From positions 682,001-746,000 of the forward strand of contig NZ_WRPP01000003.1 in assembly GCF_009760405.1 (NCBI RefSeq): 64,000 nucleotides of DNA, written 5' to 3'. Position numbers and translations under genes: made by a program. Source of the DNA: Nocardia terrae. GTDB lineage: Bacteria > Actinomycetota > Actinomycetes > Mycobacteriales > Mycobacteriaceae. The notes beneath the pieces were generated by a model. That model was given only the letters and a program-made list of their open reading frames with translations. It did not search any database and was not told where the DNA came from. Positions 44,156-52,713 of this stretch are shown here, in pieces; positions within the stretch are counted from its first letter, which is position 1; the number at the start of each line of letters is the position of its first letter.

Positions 44156-45205
44156 TCAGCTCTTGGCGGATTCCATGGGCAGCCCGATCGGGGCCGGGAT
44201 CTGTTCCATGGTGAGCCGCTTGCGGAACACCCAGTACGTCCAGGCCTGGTAGACCAGCACGACCGGGACCAGCGCCACCGCCACCCAGCTCATCACCACC
44301 AGTGTGTAGTGGGTCGAGGACGCTGCCACCGTGCCGCCGCGCCCGTCGACGGTGAGGCTGTACGCGTCATTGATGGTGGAGGGCAGCACATTCGGGAACA
44401 GCGACCCGAACAGCAGTACCGTGGCCGCCGCGATGGTGACCGCGGTGCCGGTGAAGGCCCAGCCGTCGCGGCCCTGGGTCGCCGCCAAGCCCGCGACCAC
44501 CAGCCCGACCACGGCCAGCACCAACGGAATCCAGGTCCAGCCCTGGCCGTAGGCGAGCTGGGTCCAGAGGCCGAAGGCGGCCACCACCACGGCGGTGGGC
44601 ACGAACAGCAGGCGGATGATCCGCTGGGCGTCGTCGCGCACCTCGTTGCCGGTCTTGAGGGCGATGAACACCGCACCGTGCAGCATGAACAGCAGCAGCG
44701 TGGTGAGCCCGCCGAGGAGGCCGTACGGGGTGAGCAGGTTGAGGAGATTGCCCTCGATCTGCTTGTGCTGGTTGAGCTTCACGCCGTGCACGATGTTCGC
44801 GAAGGCCAGTCCCCAGGCCAGTGCCGGGATCCAGGAGCCGAGCGCGATGCCGATGTCGCACCAGTTGCGCCAGCGCGGGTCGTTGATCTTGCCCCGCCAT
44901 TCGATGGCGCAGGCCCGCGCGATCAGCCCGACCAGGATCAGCAGCAGCGCGAGGTAGAACCCGGAGAACAGGCTGGCGTACCACTCCGGGAAGGCCGCGA
45001 ACATGGCGCCGCCGCCGGTGAGCAGCCACACCTCGTTGCCGTCCCACACCGGGCCGATGGTGTTGAGCACCACGCGCTTCTTCACCTCGTCGCCGCGGCC
45101 GATGATGGGCAGCAGCATGCCGACGCCGAAGTCGAAGCCCTCCAGCACGAAGTAGCCGGTGAACAGGACCGCGATCAGTAGAAACCAGAATTCAGGGAGA
45201 CTCAT
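44156..45205 (-). CDS. cydB: Cytochrome bd ubiquinol oxidase subunit II (CydB)
   Basis: 349 aa, ATG 45205. Eight to nine membrane helices. 'EFWFLLIAVLFTGYFVLEGFDFGVGMLLP' style N-terminus and 'GPVWDGNEVWLLTGGGAMFAAFP' are hallmark CydB blocks. With CydA it reduces oxygen using quinol and is induced in low oxygen or under respiratory inhibition in mycolata. It starts 10 bp after the cydA stop. Confidence 0.94.
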   Translation of the reverse strand: MSLPEFWFLLIAVLFTGYFVLEGFDFGVGMLLPIIGRGDEVKKRVVLNTIGPVWDGNEVWLLTGGGAMFAAFPEWYASLFSGFYLALLLILVGLIARACAIEWRGKINDPRWRNWCDIGIALGSWIPALAWGLAFANIVHGVKLNQHKQIEGNLLNLLTPYGLLGGLTTLLLFMLHGAVFIALKTGNEVRDDAQRIIRLLFVPTAVVVAAFGLWTQLAYGQGWTWIPLVLAVVGLVVAGLAATQGRDGWAFTGTAVTIAAATVLLFGSLFPNVLPSTINDAYSLTVDGRGGTVAASSTHYTLVVMSWVAVALVPVVLVYQAWTYWVFRKRLTMEQIPAPIGLPMESAKS

Positions 45206-45214
45206 CCTCGGCTC

Positions 45215-46690
45215 CTAGTAGGCGAAGGAAAGCTTCTCGACGGAGTCCCCGGTCATCTTCGGGGCGTCGGAGTCGGCGGCCGGTGTGTCGGGTCCGGCGA
45301 TCACGTACCGGCGCATCAGGTAGAACCAGCCGATGGCCAGTAGCCCGTAGAGCGCCGTGAACACGATCAGCGAGGTGAGGATCGTGCCCGGCGAGACCCC
45401 GGAGACGCCCTGCTGCACCGTCATTCGAATGTGCTGGTCCCCGGTCGGGTTGGGCGCCACCACCCAGGGTTGGCGGCCCATCTCGGTGAAGATCCAACCG
45501 GAGATATTGCCCAGGAACGGGGTGGCGATGGCGATCAGCGACAGCCAGCCGAACCAGGTCTGGTCCGGGATGCGACCGCGGCGGGTGACCCAGAATCCAG
45601 CCAGCACCAACAGGATCGAGCCGGCCATCCAGGTGATCATGGCGCGGAAGGACCAGTAGGTGACGAACAGGTTGGGCCGGTAGTCGCCGATGCCGTACTT
45701 CTCGTTGTATTCGACCTGCAGGTCCTTGACGCCCTTCAGGGTGACGTCGCTGAACTTGCCCTCGGCCAGGAACGGCAGCACGTACGGCACCTTGATGACG
45801 TGATCGACGCTGTCGCAGTTGTTGTGGGTACCGATGGTCAGCACCGAGAAGTCGGGGTTGGTCTCGGTGTGGCACAGCGATTCCGCCGACGCCATCTTCA
45901 TGGGCTGCTGCTTGAACATGAGCTTGCCCTGGATGTCGCCGGTGAAGATCAGCGCGACCGAGGCGATGAGGATGACGTACAAGCCCATGCGCGCACTGGG
46001 CCGCCACATGGTGCGGGCCTCCTCGAGCGGAGCCTCGCTGTCCTCGGCCTTGGCCTTGCGGGCGTTGCGCACCATCCACCAGCCGGCGATGCCGGCGACG
46101 AAGGTGCCCGAGGTGAGGAAGGCTCCGGCCACCACGTGCGGGAAGGCCGCCAGGGTGGTGTTGTTGCTGAGCACCGCCCAGATGCTGTGCAGCTCAGCGC
46201 GTCCGGTGGCCGGGTTGTATTCCGCGCCGACCGGGTGCTGCATGAACGAGTTGGCCGCGATGATGAAGTACGCCGACGCGTTGACGCCGATGGCGACCAG
46301 CCAGATGCAGGCCAGGTGCACCTTCTGCGGTAGTCGGGTCCAGCCGAAGATCCACAGGCCCAGGAAGGTCGACTCCATGAAGAAGGCGACCAGCGCCTCC
46401 ATGGCCAGCGGTGCGCCGAACACGTCGCCGACGAAGCGGGAGTATTCGCTCCAGCCCATGCCGAACTGGAATTCCTGCACGATGCCGGTGGCGACGCCGA
46501 GGGCGAAGTTGATCAGGAACAGCTTGCCGAAAAACTTTGTGAGCCTGAGCCAGTGCTCCTTGCCGGTGATCACCCAGGCGGTCTGCATGCCCGCGACGAG
46601 CGGTGCGAGGCCGATGGTGAGTGGCACCAGGATGAAGTGATAGACGGTGGTAATTCCAAATTGCCATCGCGCCAGATCTACGACGCTCAT
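45215..46690 (-). CDS. cydA: Cytochrome bd ubiquinol oxidase subunit I (CydA)
   Basis: 491 aa, ATG 46690. Heme-binding membrane subunit with 'ARWQFGITTVYHFILVPL' (heme ligand His near residue 19), 'WIFTEMGRQPWVV' (quinol/heme d GRQPW motif) and a short Q-loop, as in most actinobacterial bd oxidases. The 185-bp upstream gap holds short inverted repeats (CTACG..CGTAG at about 46708-46723) that may be operator sites. Confidence 0.95.
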   Translation of the reverse strand: MSVVDLARWQFGITTVYHFILVPLTIGLAPLVAGMQTAWVITGKEHWLRLTKFFGKLFLINFALGVATGIVQEFQFGMGWSEYSRFVGDVFGAPLAMEALVAFFMESTFLGLWIFGWTRLPQKVHLACIWLVAIGVNASAYFIIAANSFMQHPVGAEYNPATGRAELHSIWAVLSNNTTLAAFPHVVAGAFLTSGTFVAGIAGWWMVRNARKAKAEDSEAPLEEARTMWRPSARMGLYVILIASVALIFTGDIQGKLMFKQQPMKMASAESLCHTETNPDFSVLTIGTHNNCDSVDHVIKVPYVLPFLAEGKFSDVTLKGVKDLQVEYNEKYGIGDYRPNLFVTYWSFRAMITWMAGSILLVLAGFWVTRRGRIPDQTWFGWLSLIAIATPFLGNISGWIFTEMGRQPWVVAPNPTGDQHIRMTVQQGVSGVSPGTILTSLIVFTALYGLLAIGWFYLMRRYVIAGPDTPAADSDAPKMTGDSVEKLSFAY

Positions 46691-46875
46691 CCGACCTCCC
46701 TGCCGTTCTACGACATGACGTAGTAACAGACCCTACGCCGACTGGTCTTCAGATCAACATGCGCCGCGCCACAGTGCGCCCAAAATTAGCCACAATGTGA
46801 CAGATTGACTGCCAAGGTCCCCGGGGGCCTCACCGAAACAGGGACCGATTCAGGCAAAAGGCCCTTGAATCCGGA

Positions 46876-47802
46876 TCACCAGTCCGCGAGACTGCCCGGC
46901 AACGCGATGCCGCGGTTCACCATCTCGACGATCTCCCCGGCATTGTCGGGCGGCGACATGCGCAGTCCGTCCAGGGAATTGACGCGCGCGGCCAGCGTGA
47001 CCGAGGACAGCAGCCAGACCGCGTCGGCCGTGATCAGGTCGGCGATGAACAGCGGCTCGTACTCGCAGTCCCAGCCCGCCTTCTCCGCCTGCGCGAACAG
47101 CGCGCGCTGGGTGGTACCGGGCAGCACGCCATTGCGAGCGGGCGGGGTGATCAGCTTATTGTCGCGCTGCACAACGACTGTCGAGCGCGGCCCCTCCAGC
47201 ACCCGATGCTCGGTGCTGGTGAAGATGACGTCGTCGGCGCCCATCCGCTGGGCGAAGCGCAGCGCCGCCATATTGGTGGCATACGACAGGGTCTTCGCGC
47301 CCAACAGCAGCCACGGCGCGTTCTGCGCCAGATCGACGGAAATGCCGCGCGACAGCGTGATCACCGAAACACCCTCGGTGCGAGCGGTTCTCACACGCTC
47401 GGGCACCTCGGCCACCAAAACGTAACCGGTAGTGGCGGGTTCGGCGCCGGCCAGATCCCCACTCTTGTTTGCCGAACCTTTGCTAACCGGCCCGTGGTCG
47501 CTGTCACGCCCCCGCGTGAGCACCATGCGCAGCGTCCCCTCGCGCTCGCTCCCCCACTCCTCGGCCGCCATCTCCACCGCGAACCGCCACGCCTCGAGAT
47601 CCGGCGTCGGCAATTCGAGGGCCTCGGCCGAGCGGCGCAGCCGGGCCAGATGCAATTCGAGCGCGCAGGGTACGCCGTCACGCACCAATACGGTCTCGAA
47701 AATTCCGTCGCCCCGCAGCGCACCGATGTCATCCGCGTACAGCAAAGGCGCATCCGGATCCTGGATCGCGCCGTCGAGAGTCACCAGAACCCGTTCCACC
47801 AT
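46876..47802 (-). CDS. pabC: Class IV aminotransferase, aminodeoxychorismate lyase-like (PabC)
   Basis: 308 aa, ATG 47802. PLP fold-type IV with 'RGDGIFETVLVRDG', PLP-Lys region 'LLLGAKTLSYATNMAALR', 'ADDVIFTSTEHRVLEGPRSTVVV' and 'LPGTTQRALF'. Such enzymes release p-aminobenzoate for folate; D-amino-acid or branched-chain aminotransferase activity is the alternative. The synteny with Rv0812 favours PabC. Divergent from the GcvT/YgfZ-like gene. Confidence 0.8.
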   Translation of the reverse strand: MVERVLVTLDGAIQDPDAPLLYADDIGALRGDGIFETVLVRDGVPCALELHLARLRRSAEALELPTPDLEAWRFAVEMAAEEWGSEREGTLRMVLTRGRDSDHGPVSKGSANKSGDLAGAEPATTGYVLVAEVPERVRTARTEGVSVITLSRGISVDLAQNAPWLLLGAKTLSYATNMAALRFAQRMGADDVIFTSTEHRVLEGPRSTVVVQRDNKLITPPARNGVLPGTTQRALFAQAEKAGWDCEYEPLFIADLITADAVWLLSSVTLAARVNSLDGLRMSPPDNAGEIVEMVNRGIALPGSLADW

Positions 47803-48068
47803 GTCATCGACCCTATGACAGATGGCGCGCCCCGGCGGCCATACCGCGCCGCCTACCCCGTCAACCCGCCTGCCACCACCCGGTAAACCCATGCCCGCGA
47901 CCCATAAGTGCCAACGGCGCCCGGCGCGGCACCCGGCCCCGTGACCCTCTTACGCCACACGGCCCCGCGGTGACACGTTCACCCGCACCGGGTCGCGATT
48001 CGCCGGTTCCCGCAAAGGTCGCGTAGAGGCAGACGAGACCGCGGCCCGGGTTGGCATAGGGTGGGTGT

Positions 48069-49187
48069 GTGTCCTCCTCGGTTGCGCCCAGTCCGATCTT
48101 GCAGGTTCCAGGGGCTGTCGCGGGGCTGCCGGAGTCACCGGATGCCGCGGTCGCGTGGCATTACGGGGACCCCTTCGGCGAGCAGCGCGCGGCGGTACAG
48201 CGGGTCGCGGTGGTGGATCGCTCCCACCGATTCGTGCTCGCCATCACCGGAAAAGAACGGCTGAGCTGGCTGAACACCATCTCCAGCCAGGCCGTCGCGG
48301 ACCTGCGCGACGGCGACTCCGCGGAGGATCTGGACCTCGATCTGAACGGCCGGGTGCTCAATCACTTCGTCCTCACCGACCTCGACGGCACGGTGTGGAT
48401 CGACACCGAGGGCGCGCGCGGAGCGGACCTGCTGAGCTTCCTGCAGAAGATGGTGTTCTGGGCCGACGCCAAGCCCGTCGAGGCCGATGACCATGCCGTG
48501 CTGAGCCTGCTGGGCCCCGGCGTGACCGAACTCACCACCGAAACCTTGGGCGTCCCGGCCCTTCCCGAGACCAATCGCGCGGTCCCGCTGCCCGGCGGCG
48601 GCTTCCTGCGCCGCATGCCCTGGCCCACCGCCGACTCCTTCGACCTGATCGTCCCCCGCGACCAGCTGGTCACCTGGTGGACCAAGCTGCGCGCCGCGGG
48701 CGCGGAAGCCGCGGGCATGTGGGCCTTCGAGGCGCTGCGCGCCGCGGCCCTGCGCCCCCGCCTCGGCCTCGACACCGACGACCGCACCATCCCGCACGAG
48801 GTGAACTGGATCGGCGGTCCCGCGGAATACGGCGCCGTGCACCTGAACAAGGGCTGCTACCGCGGCCAGGAGACCGTGGCCCGCGTCCACAATCTCGGCA
48901 AACCGCCCCGGCACCTGGTGCTGCTGCACCTGGACGGCGCCGCGGATTCCCGTCCGGCGTCCGGTGATCCGGTGACCGCGGGCGGTCGCGCGGTCGGGAC
49001 GCTCGGCACCGTGATCGACCATTACGAGTTCGGCCCGATCGCCCTGGCGCTGATCAAGCGGACCATTCCCGTCGACACCGAGCTGGTGGCGGGCCCGTGC
49101 GCGGCGGCCATCGACCCGGATTCGGTGCCCGCGCACGACGAACCGCAGGCCGGCCGGCTCGCCGTCGAGAAGCTCCGCGGGCGATGA
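48069..49187 (+). CDS. Folate-binding YgfZ/GcvT-domain protein
   Basis: 372 aa, GTG 48069. GcvT-like fold with the YgfZ signature 'KGCYRGQETVARVHN' (about 261-275), characteristic of the tetrahydrofolate-dependent Fe-S cluster maintenance protein. TAGGGT (48057-48062) ends 6 nt before the GTG, so the gene looks leaderless. Its stop overlaps the MOSC gene start (ATGA). The neighbouring pabC makes a folate precursor. Confidence 0.87.
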   Translation: MSSSVAPSPILQVPGAVAGLPESPDAAVAWHYGDPFGEQRAAVQRVAVVDRSHRFVLAITGKERLSWLNTISSQAVADLRDGDSAEDLDLDLNGRVLNHFVLTDLDGTVWIDTEGARGADLLSFLQKMVFWADAKPVEADDHAVLSLLGPGVTELTTETLGVPALPETNRAVPLPGGGFLRRMPWPTADSFDLIVPRDQLVTWWTKLRAAGAEAAGMWAFEALRAAALRPRLGLDTDDRTIPHEVNWIGGPAEYGAVHLNKGCYRGQETVARVHNLGKPPRHLVLLHLDGAADSRPASGDPVTAGGRAVGTLGTVIDHYEFGPIALALIKRTIPVDTELVAGPCAAAIDPDSVPAHDEPQAGRLAVEKLRGR

Positions 49188-49849
49188 GCACCGCCACCGG
49201 CCAGGTGCTGGCCGTGTGCGTGGTGCACGCCGAGCTCGAGGTGCCCGCCAAGTCGTCCAAGGTGGGCCGCACCGCCATCGACAAACGCCCGGTGCCGCAC
49301 CGGGTTCGGGTCAAGGCGCTCGGCCTCGACGGCGACCACGTGTGCGACACGAAGAACCACGGCGGGGTGCACCAGGCCGTGTACGCCTACGCCGAGGAGG
49401 ACGCCGCCCGCTGGGCCGAGGAGCTGGGCCGGGAACTCGCACCCGGCTGGTTCGGCGAGAACCTGCGCGTGTCCGGCCTTCCCGTCAGCGACGCCGTGAT
49501 CGGCGAACACTGGACCATCGGCGACACCCTGCTCGAGGTGTCGGCCCCGCGCGTTCCCTGCGCCACCTTCCAGTGGCGCACGGGCGAGCCGCAGTGGGTG
49601 AAACGCTTCACGGCGCAAGCGAATACGGGCGCCTACCTGCGCGTGCTCACCGAGGGCGCGATCGGGATCGGCGACCAGGTGCGGGTGGTGCACGTGCCCG
49701 CGCACGGCGTCACCGTGCGCGACCTGTTCACCGGCACGGATCCGGAGCGACTGGACACCCTGCTGGCCGCCGAGCCCACGATCTCCGACGACGTGCGCAT
49801 GCAGATCGACCGCCATCACCGCCGCCACGCCGGGGCGGCCCGCCGATGA
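49184..49849 (+). CDS. MOSC domain-containing protein
   Basis: 221 aa, ATG 49184, overlapping the previous stop by 4 bp. MOSC fold with 'KNHGGVHQAVYAYAEEDAARWAEELGRELAPGWFGENL'-type blocks and the conserved Cys in 'SAPRVPCATFQ' (near residue 125). Related to YiiM and the C-terminal domain of molybdenum-cofactor sulfurases; such proteins handle sulfur or N-hydroxylated compounds. Substrate unknown. Confidence 0.85.
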   Translation: MSTATGQVLAVCVVHAELEVPAKSSKVGRTAIDKRPVPHRVRVKALGLDGDHVCDTKNHGGVHQAVYAYAEEDAARWAEELGRELAPGWFGENLRVSGLPVSDAVIGEHWTIGDTLLEVSAPRVPCATFQWRTGEPQWVKRFTAQANTGAYLRVLTEGAIGIGDQVRVVHVPAHGVTVRDLFTGTDPERLDTLLAAEPTISDDVRMQIDRHHRRHAGAARR

Positions 49850-49875
49850 CATCGACTCCAGAAGGGAACGCAAGC

Positions 49876-50838
49876 ATGAGCGTGGATCTCGTCGAGGTGG
49901 TGCGCTCCGGGTTCCGGGAGTGCGTGCATCGCGGATCAGCGGTGGTCCTGCGCCCCGACGGCGAGCCGCTGGTCGAGATCGGCGCGGTGCACGGCCCGAT
50001 CTTCCCGCGCTCGACCAACAAGCCCATGCAGGCATTGACCTTGCTGCGCAATGGTTTCGAACCGGTCGACGACAGCGAGCTGGCCATCTCCACCGCCTCG
50101 CATTTCGGCGAGCCCGATCACGTGGAGCTGGTGCAGCGGCTGCTGGATCGCTTCGATCTGTCCGAGGACGACCTGGAGTGCCCGCCGGACCTGCCGTTCG
50201 ACGAGCAGGCCCGCGCCCAGGTGCTGGCCGGCAGCGACCGCGCGAAGGCCGCCCGCCGCGTCTTCATGAACTGTTCCGGCAAACATGCCGCCATGCTGGC
50301 CACCTGCAAGATCAACGGCTGGCCCACCCGCGGTTACCTGGAGGTCGGCCACCCGCTGCAGCAGGCCGTGCTCGAGACCGTCGCCGACGTGACCGGTGAG
50401 CCGGAGACCGATCTGGGCATCGACGGGTGCGGCCTGCCCATCGTCCCGGTCTCGCTGGTGAACCTGGCCCGCGCCTACTCGACCTTCGCCACCGCGGCCC
50501 CCGGTACCCCGGAACGCCGTGTCGCGGACGCGATTCGCACCCATCCGCGAGTGATTTCCGGCACGGACGGACCAGATTTCCGGGTGATGACCGCGACCGC
50601 AGGTCTGGTCTGCAAGATCGGTGCGGACGGCGTCCACGCCGGCGCGCTGCCCGACGGATCGGCCTTCGCCTACAAGATCGACGACGGCGCCGATCGCGCG
50701 CGACTCCCCCTGACGCTGGCCATTCTCCAGCGTATGGGCGTCGAATGGACCGACGCGCACGCCGAACTCGCGGCCCCCGCGGTGCTCGGCGGAGCGGCCC
50801 GGGTGGGCATCATCCGAGCCATTCCCGGCGTCCTGTAG
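49876..50838 (+). CDS. Asparaginase II family protein
   Basis: 320 aa from ATG 49876, which has AAGGGA upstream; an in-frame ATG at 49846 overlaps the MOSC stop (ATGA) and would add 10 residues. Family blocks: 'ESxHRGSAVV'-like N-terminus, 'RSTNKPMQAL', 'NCSGKHAAMLATC', 'GIDGCGLPIVPVSL' and 'KIGADGVHAGALPDG'. Belongs to the Pfam Asparaginase_II group, distinct from the classic AnsA/AnsB fold, and probably hydrolyses L-asparagine. Confidence 0.85.
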   Translation: MSVDLVEVVRSGFRECVHRGSAVVLRPDGEPLVEIGAVHGPIFPRSTNKPMQALTLLRNGFEPVDDSELAISTASHFGEPDHVELVQRLLDRFDLSEDDLECPPDLPFDEQARAQVLAGSDRAKAARRVFMNCSGKHAAMLATCKINGWPTRGYLEVGHPLQQAVLETVADVTGEPETDLGIDGCGLPIVPVSLVNLARAYSTFATAAPGTPERRVADAIRTHPRVISGTDGPDFRVMTATAGLVCKIGADGVHAGALPDGSAFAYKIDDGADRARLPLTLAILQRMGVEWTDAHAELAAPAVLGGAARVGIIRAIPGVL

Positions 50839-51025
50839 CCCCCGGTCGGCGGGCTTTTCCAACCACCGGTCGCACGGGTGCGCCCGGCCCTCCGACGTTT
50901 ATCCCCCACTCCTGGAAGCGCGACCGCCGGACACACGCTAAAGTGTTCGTCAGGAAGAGTATTAATTCGAACGGGGCCGCCAAACCCACCCCAGGCCGCC
51001 CCGCAGTGACGCGAGGGGGTCAGCC

Positions 51026-51238
51026 ATGGGCCGTGGCCGGGCTAAGGCAAAGCAGACCAAGGTTGCACGGGAGCTCAAGTACAGCTCGCCGTCGACCGAC
51101 TTCTCGAGCCTTCAGCGAGAGCTGTCGGGGAGTCCCTCCGACTCACAGCGGAGTGGTGTGCTTTCCGAAGAGCATGACGCGAGCGATTCGCGGTCGAGCT
51201 GGGAAGAAGAAGACAGCTACGACGACTGGCGTCGCTGA
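51026..51238 (+). CDS. DUF3073 protein
   Basis: 70 aa, ATG 51026 with a purine-rich leader (GCGAGGGGG). Begins 'MGRGRAKAKQTKVARELKY' and ends 'YDDWRR', the signature of the DUF3073 family found only in actinobacteria. Small, highly charged, basic N-terminus and acidic C-terminus; probably binds nucleic acid or a protein partner. Function unknown. It lies between the asparaginase gene and purM, as expected from mycobacterial gene order. Confidence 0.88.
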   Translation: MGRGRAKAKQTKVARELKYSSPSTDFSSLQRELSGSPSDSQRSGVLSEEHDASDSRSSWEEEDSYDDWRR

Positions 51239-51258
51239 CTCGGATTTCGACGTACTGC

Positions 51259-51282
51259 AGGGGGAGCCAACGGGCTTCCCCT
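51259..51282 (+). terminator. Terminator after DUF3073 gene
   Basis: 10-bp stem AGGGGGAGCC (51259-51268) with GGCTTCCCCT (51273-51282; one G-T pair), AACG loop, then TTAG. The following 200 bases up to the purM terminator contain no gene I can support. Confidence 0.7.
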
Positions 51283-51479
51283 TTAGCACGTCTCCCCCGC
51301 CTCCCCGCGCCTTCAGCGCACGGCTGGGAGCCGTAGTCAGCTTCGCATGCGTGCCGGCGGTCGAGTGCCAATCCGATTTTGGACGTACCCGATGAGTTAC
51401 CCCGGTCGGCACGAAATCAGTTGTCGCGTTGAGAGACGAAAGATCTCCAGCTCGCGGCGAACAGCCGCAAAGGCATAGC

Positions 51480-51521
51480 AAAGGGCCCCGGCCACTCTCT
51501 CCAGAGTGGCCGGGGCCCTTT
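51480..51521. terminator. Strong bidirectional terminator of purM
   Basis: Perfect 19-bp stem (51480-51498 with 51503-51521), CTCC loop, flanked by AAA and TTT so it works in both directions. It lies 12 bp past the purM stop. Confidence 0.9.
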
Positions 51522-51533
51522 GTTTCTCGACGC

Positions 51534-52613
51534 TCAGAAGCGCGGGTGGTCTCCCATGAGGACCGCACGGGCCGCCTCGGCGTCCTTGGCCTTCTTCACC
51601 GTGCCGAGGGTCCAGCAGTCGATGTGGCGGGCGGTGAGGACGGCGAGGGCGCGGTCGGCGTCCTCGGGGGCGACGACGGCGACCATGCCGACGCCCATGT
51701 TGAAGGTCTTCTCCATCTCGAGGCGATCGACGCGGCCGCGCTGGGCGATCATCTTGAAGACCGGAGCCGGGTTCCAGGTGCCGCGGTCCAGCTCGGCGAC
51801 CAGGCCGGCGGGCAGGACGCGGGCCAGGTTGGCGGCCAGGCCGCCGCCCGTCACGTGGCAGAAGGTGCGCACGTCGGTCTCGGCGATCAGGGCCAGGCAG
51901 TCCTTGGCGTAGATCTTGGTGGGCTCGAGCAGCTCCTCGCCGAGGGTGCGGCCGAATTCCTCGACGTGTCCGGTGAGGGACATGCGGTCGATGTCGAGCA
52001 GCACCTTGCGGGCCAGCGAGTAGCCGTTGGAGTGCAGGCCCGAGGAGCCCATGCCGATGACGACGTCGCCGGGGCGGACCCGGTCCGGGCCGAGCACGGC
52101 GTCGGCCTCGACCACGCCGACGCCGGTGCCGGAGATGTCGTAGTCGTCCGCGCCCATGAGGCCCGGGTGTTCGGCGGTCTCGCCGCCGAGCAGCGCGCAC
52201 CCGGCGATGACACAGCCCTCGGCGATGCCGGACACGATCTGCGCGACGCGTTCGGGCACCACCTTGCCGACGGCGATGTAGTCCTGCAGGAACAGCGGTT
52301 CGGCACCGCACACGACCAGGTCGTCCACGACCATGGCGACCAGGTCCAGGCCGATGGTGTCGTGCTTGTCGAGGGCCTGGGCGACGGCGATCTTGGTGCC
52401 GACGCCGTCGGTGGAGGCCGCGAGCAGGGGCTCCTTGTAGCCACCCTTCAATGCGAACAGTCCTGCGAAGCCGCCGAGTCCGCCCTGTACCTCGGGGCGG
52501 CTTGCCTTCTTCGCCAGCGGCGCGAAGAGCTCGACCGCACGGTCACCGGCTTCGATGTCGACACCGGCCGCCGCGTACGAGGCACCGGCGCCGCTGGGGG
52601 TCTGTTCAGTCAT
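51534..52613 (-). CDS. purM: Phosphoribosylformylglycinamidine cyclo-ligase (PurM)
   Basis: 359 aa, ATG 52613. AIR synthase, fifth step of purine synthesis. 'GASYAAAGVDIEAGDRAVEL', 'LLAASTDGVGTKIAVA', 'DLVVCGAEPLFLQDYIAVGK', 'GCALLGGETAEHPGLM' and 'CHVTGGGLAANLARVLP' are diagnostic, and both AIRS domains are intact. Separated from purF, its usual neighbour, by the peptide ABC operon. Confidence 0.95.
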   Translation of the reverse strand: MTEQTPSGAGASYAAAGVDIEAGDRAVELFAPLAKKASRPEVQGGLGGFAGLFALKGGYKEPLLAASTDGVGTKIAVAQALDKHDTIGLDLVAMVVDDLVVCGAEPLFLQDYIAVGKVVPERVAQIVSGIAEGCVIAGCALLGGETAEHPGLMGADDYDISGTGVGVVEADAVLGPDRVRPGDVVIGMGSSGLHSNGYSLARKVLLDIDRMSLTGHVEEFGRTLGEELLEPTKIYAKDCLALIAETDVRTFCHVTGGGLAANLARVLPAGLVAELDRGTWNPAPVFKMIAQRGRVDRLEMEKTFNMGVGMVAVVAPEDADRALAVLTARHIDCWTLGTVKKAKDAEAARAVLMGDHPRF

Positions 52614-52713
52614 TGTCGGGGAGAGCTCCAAGCCGAATCGGGTGGATAGGATGCCTGCTCACGGTACCGGAACGACATAACGCGCTTGCACTCGCTACGG
52701 TGCCTGCCGGGTG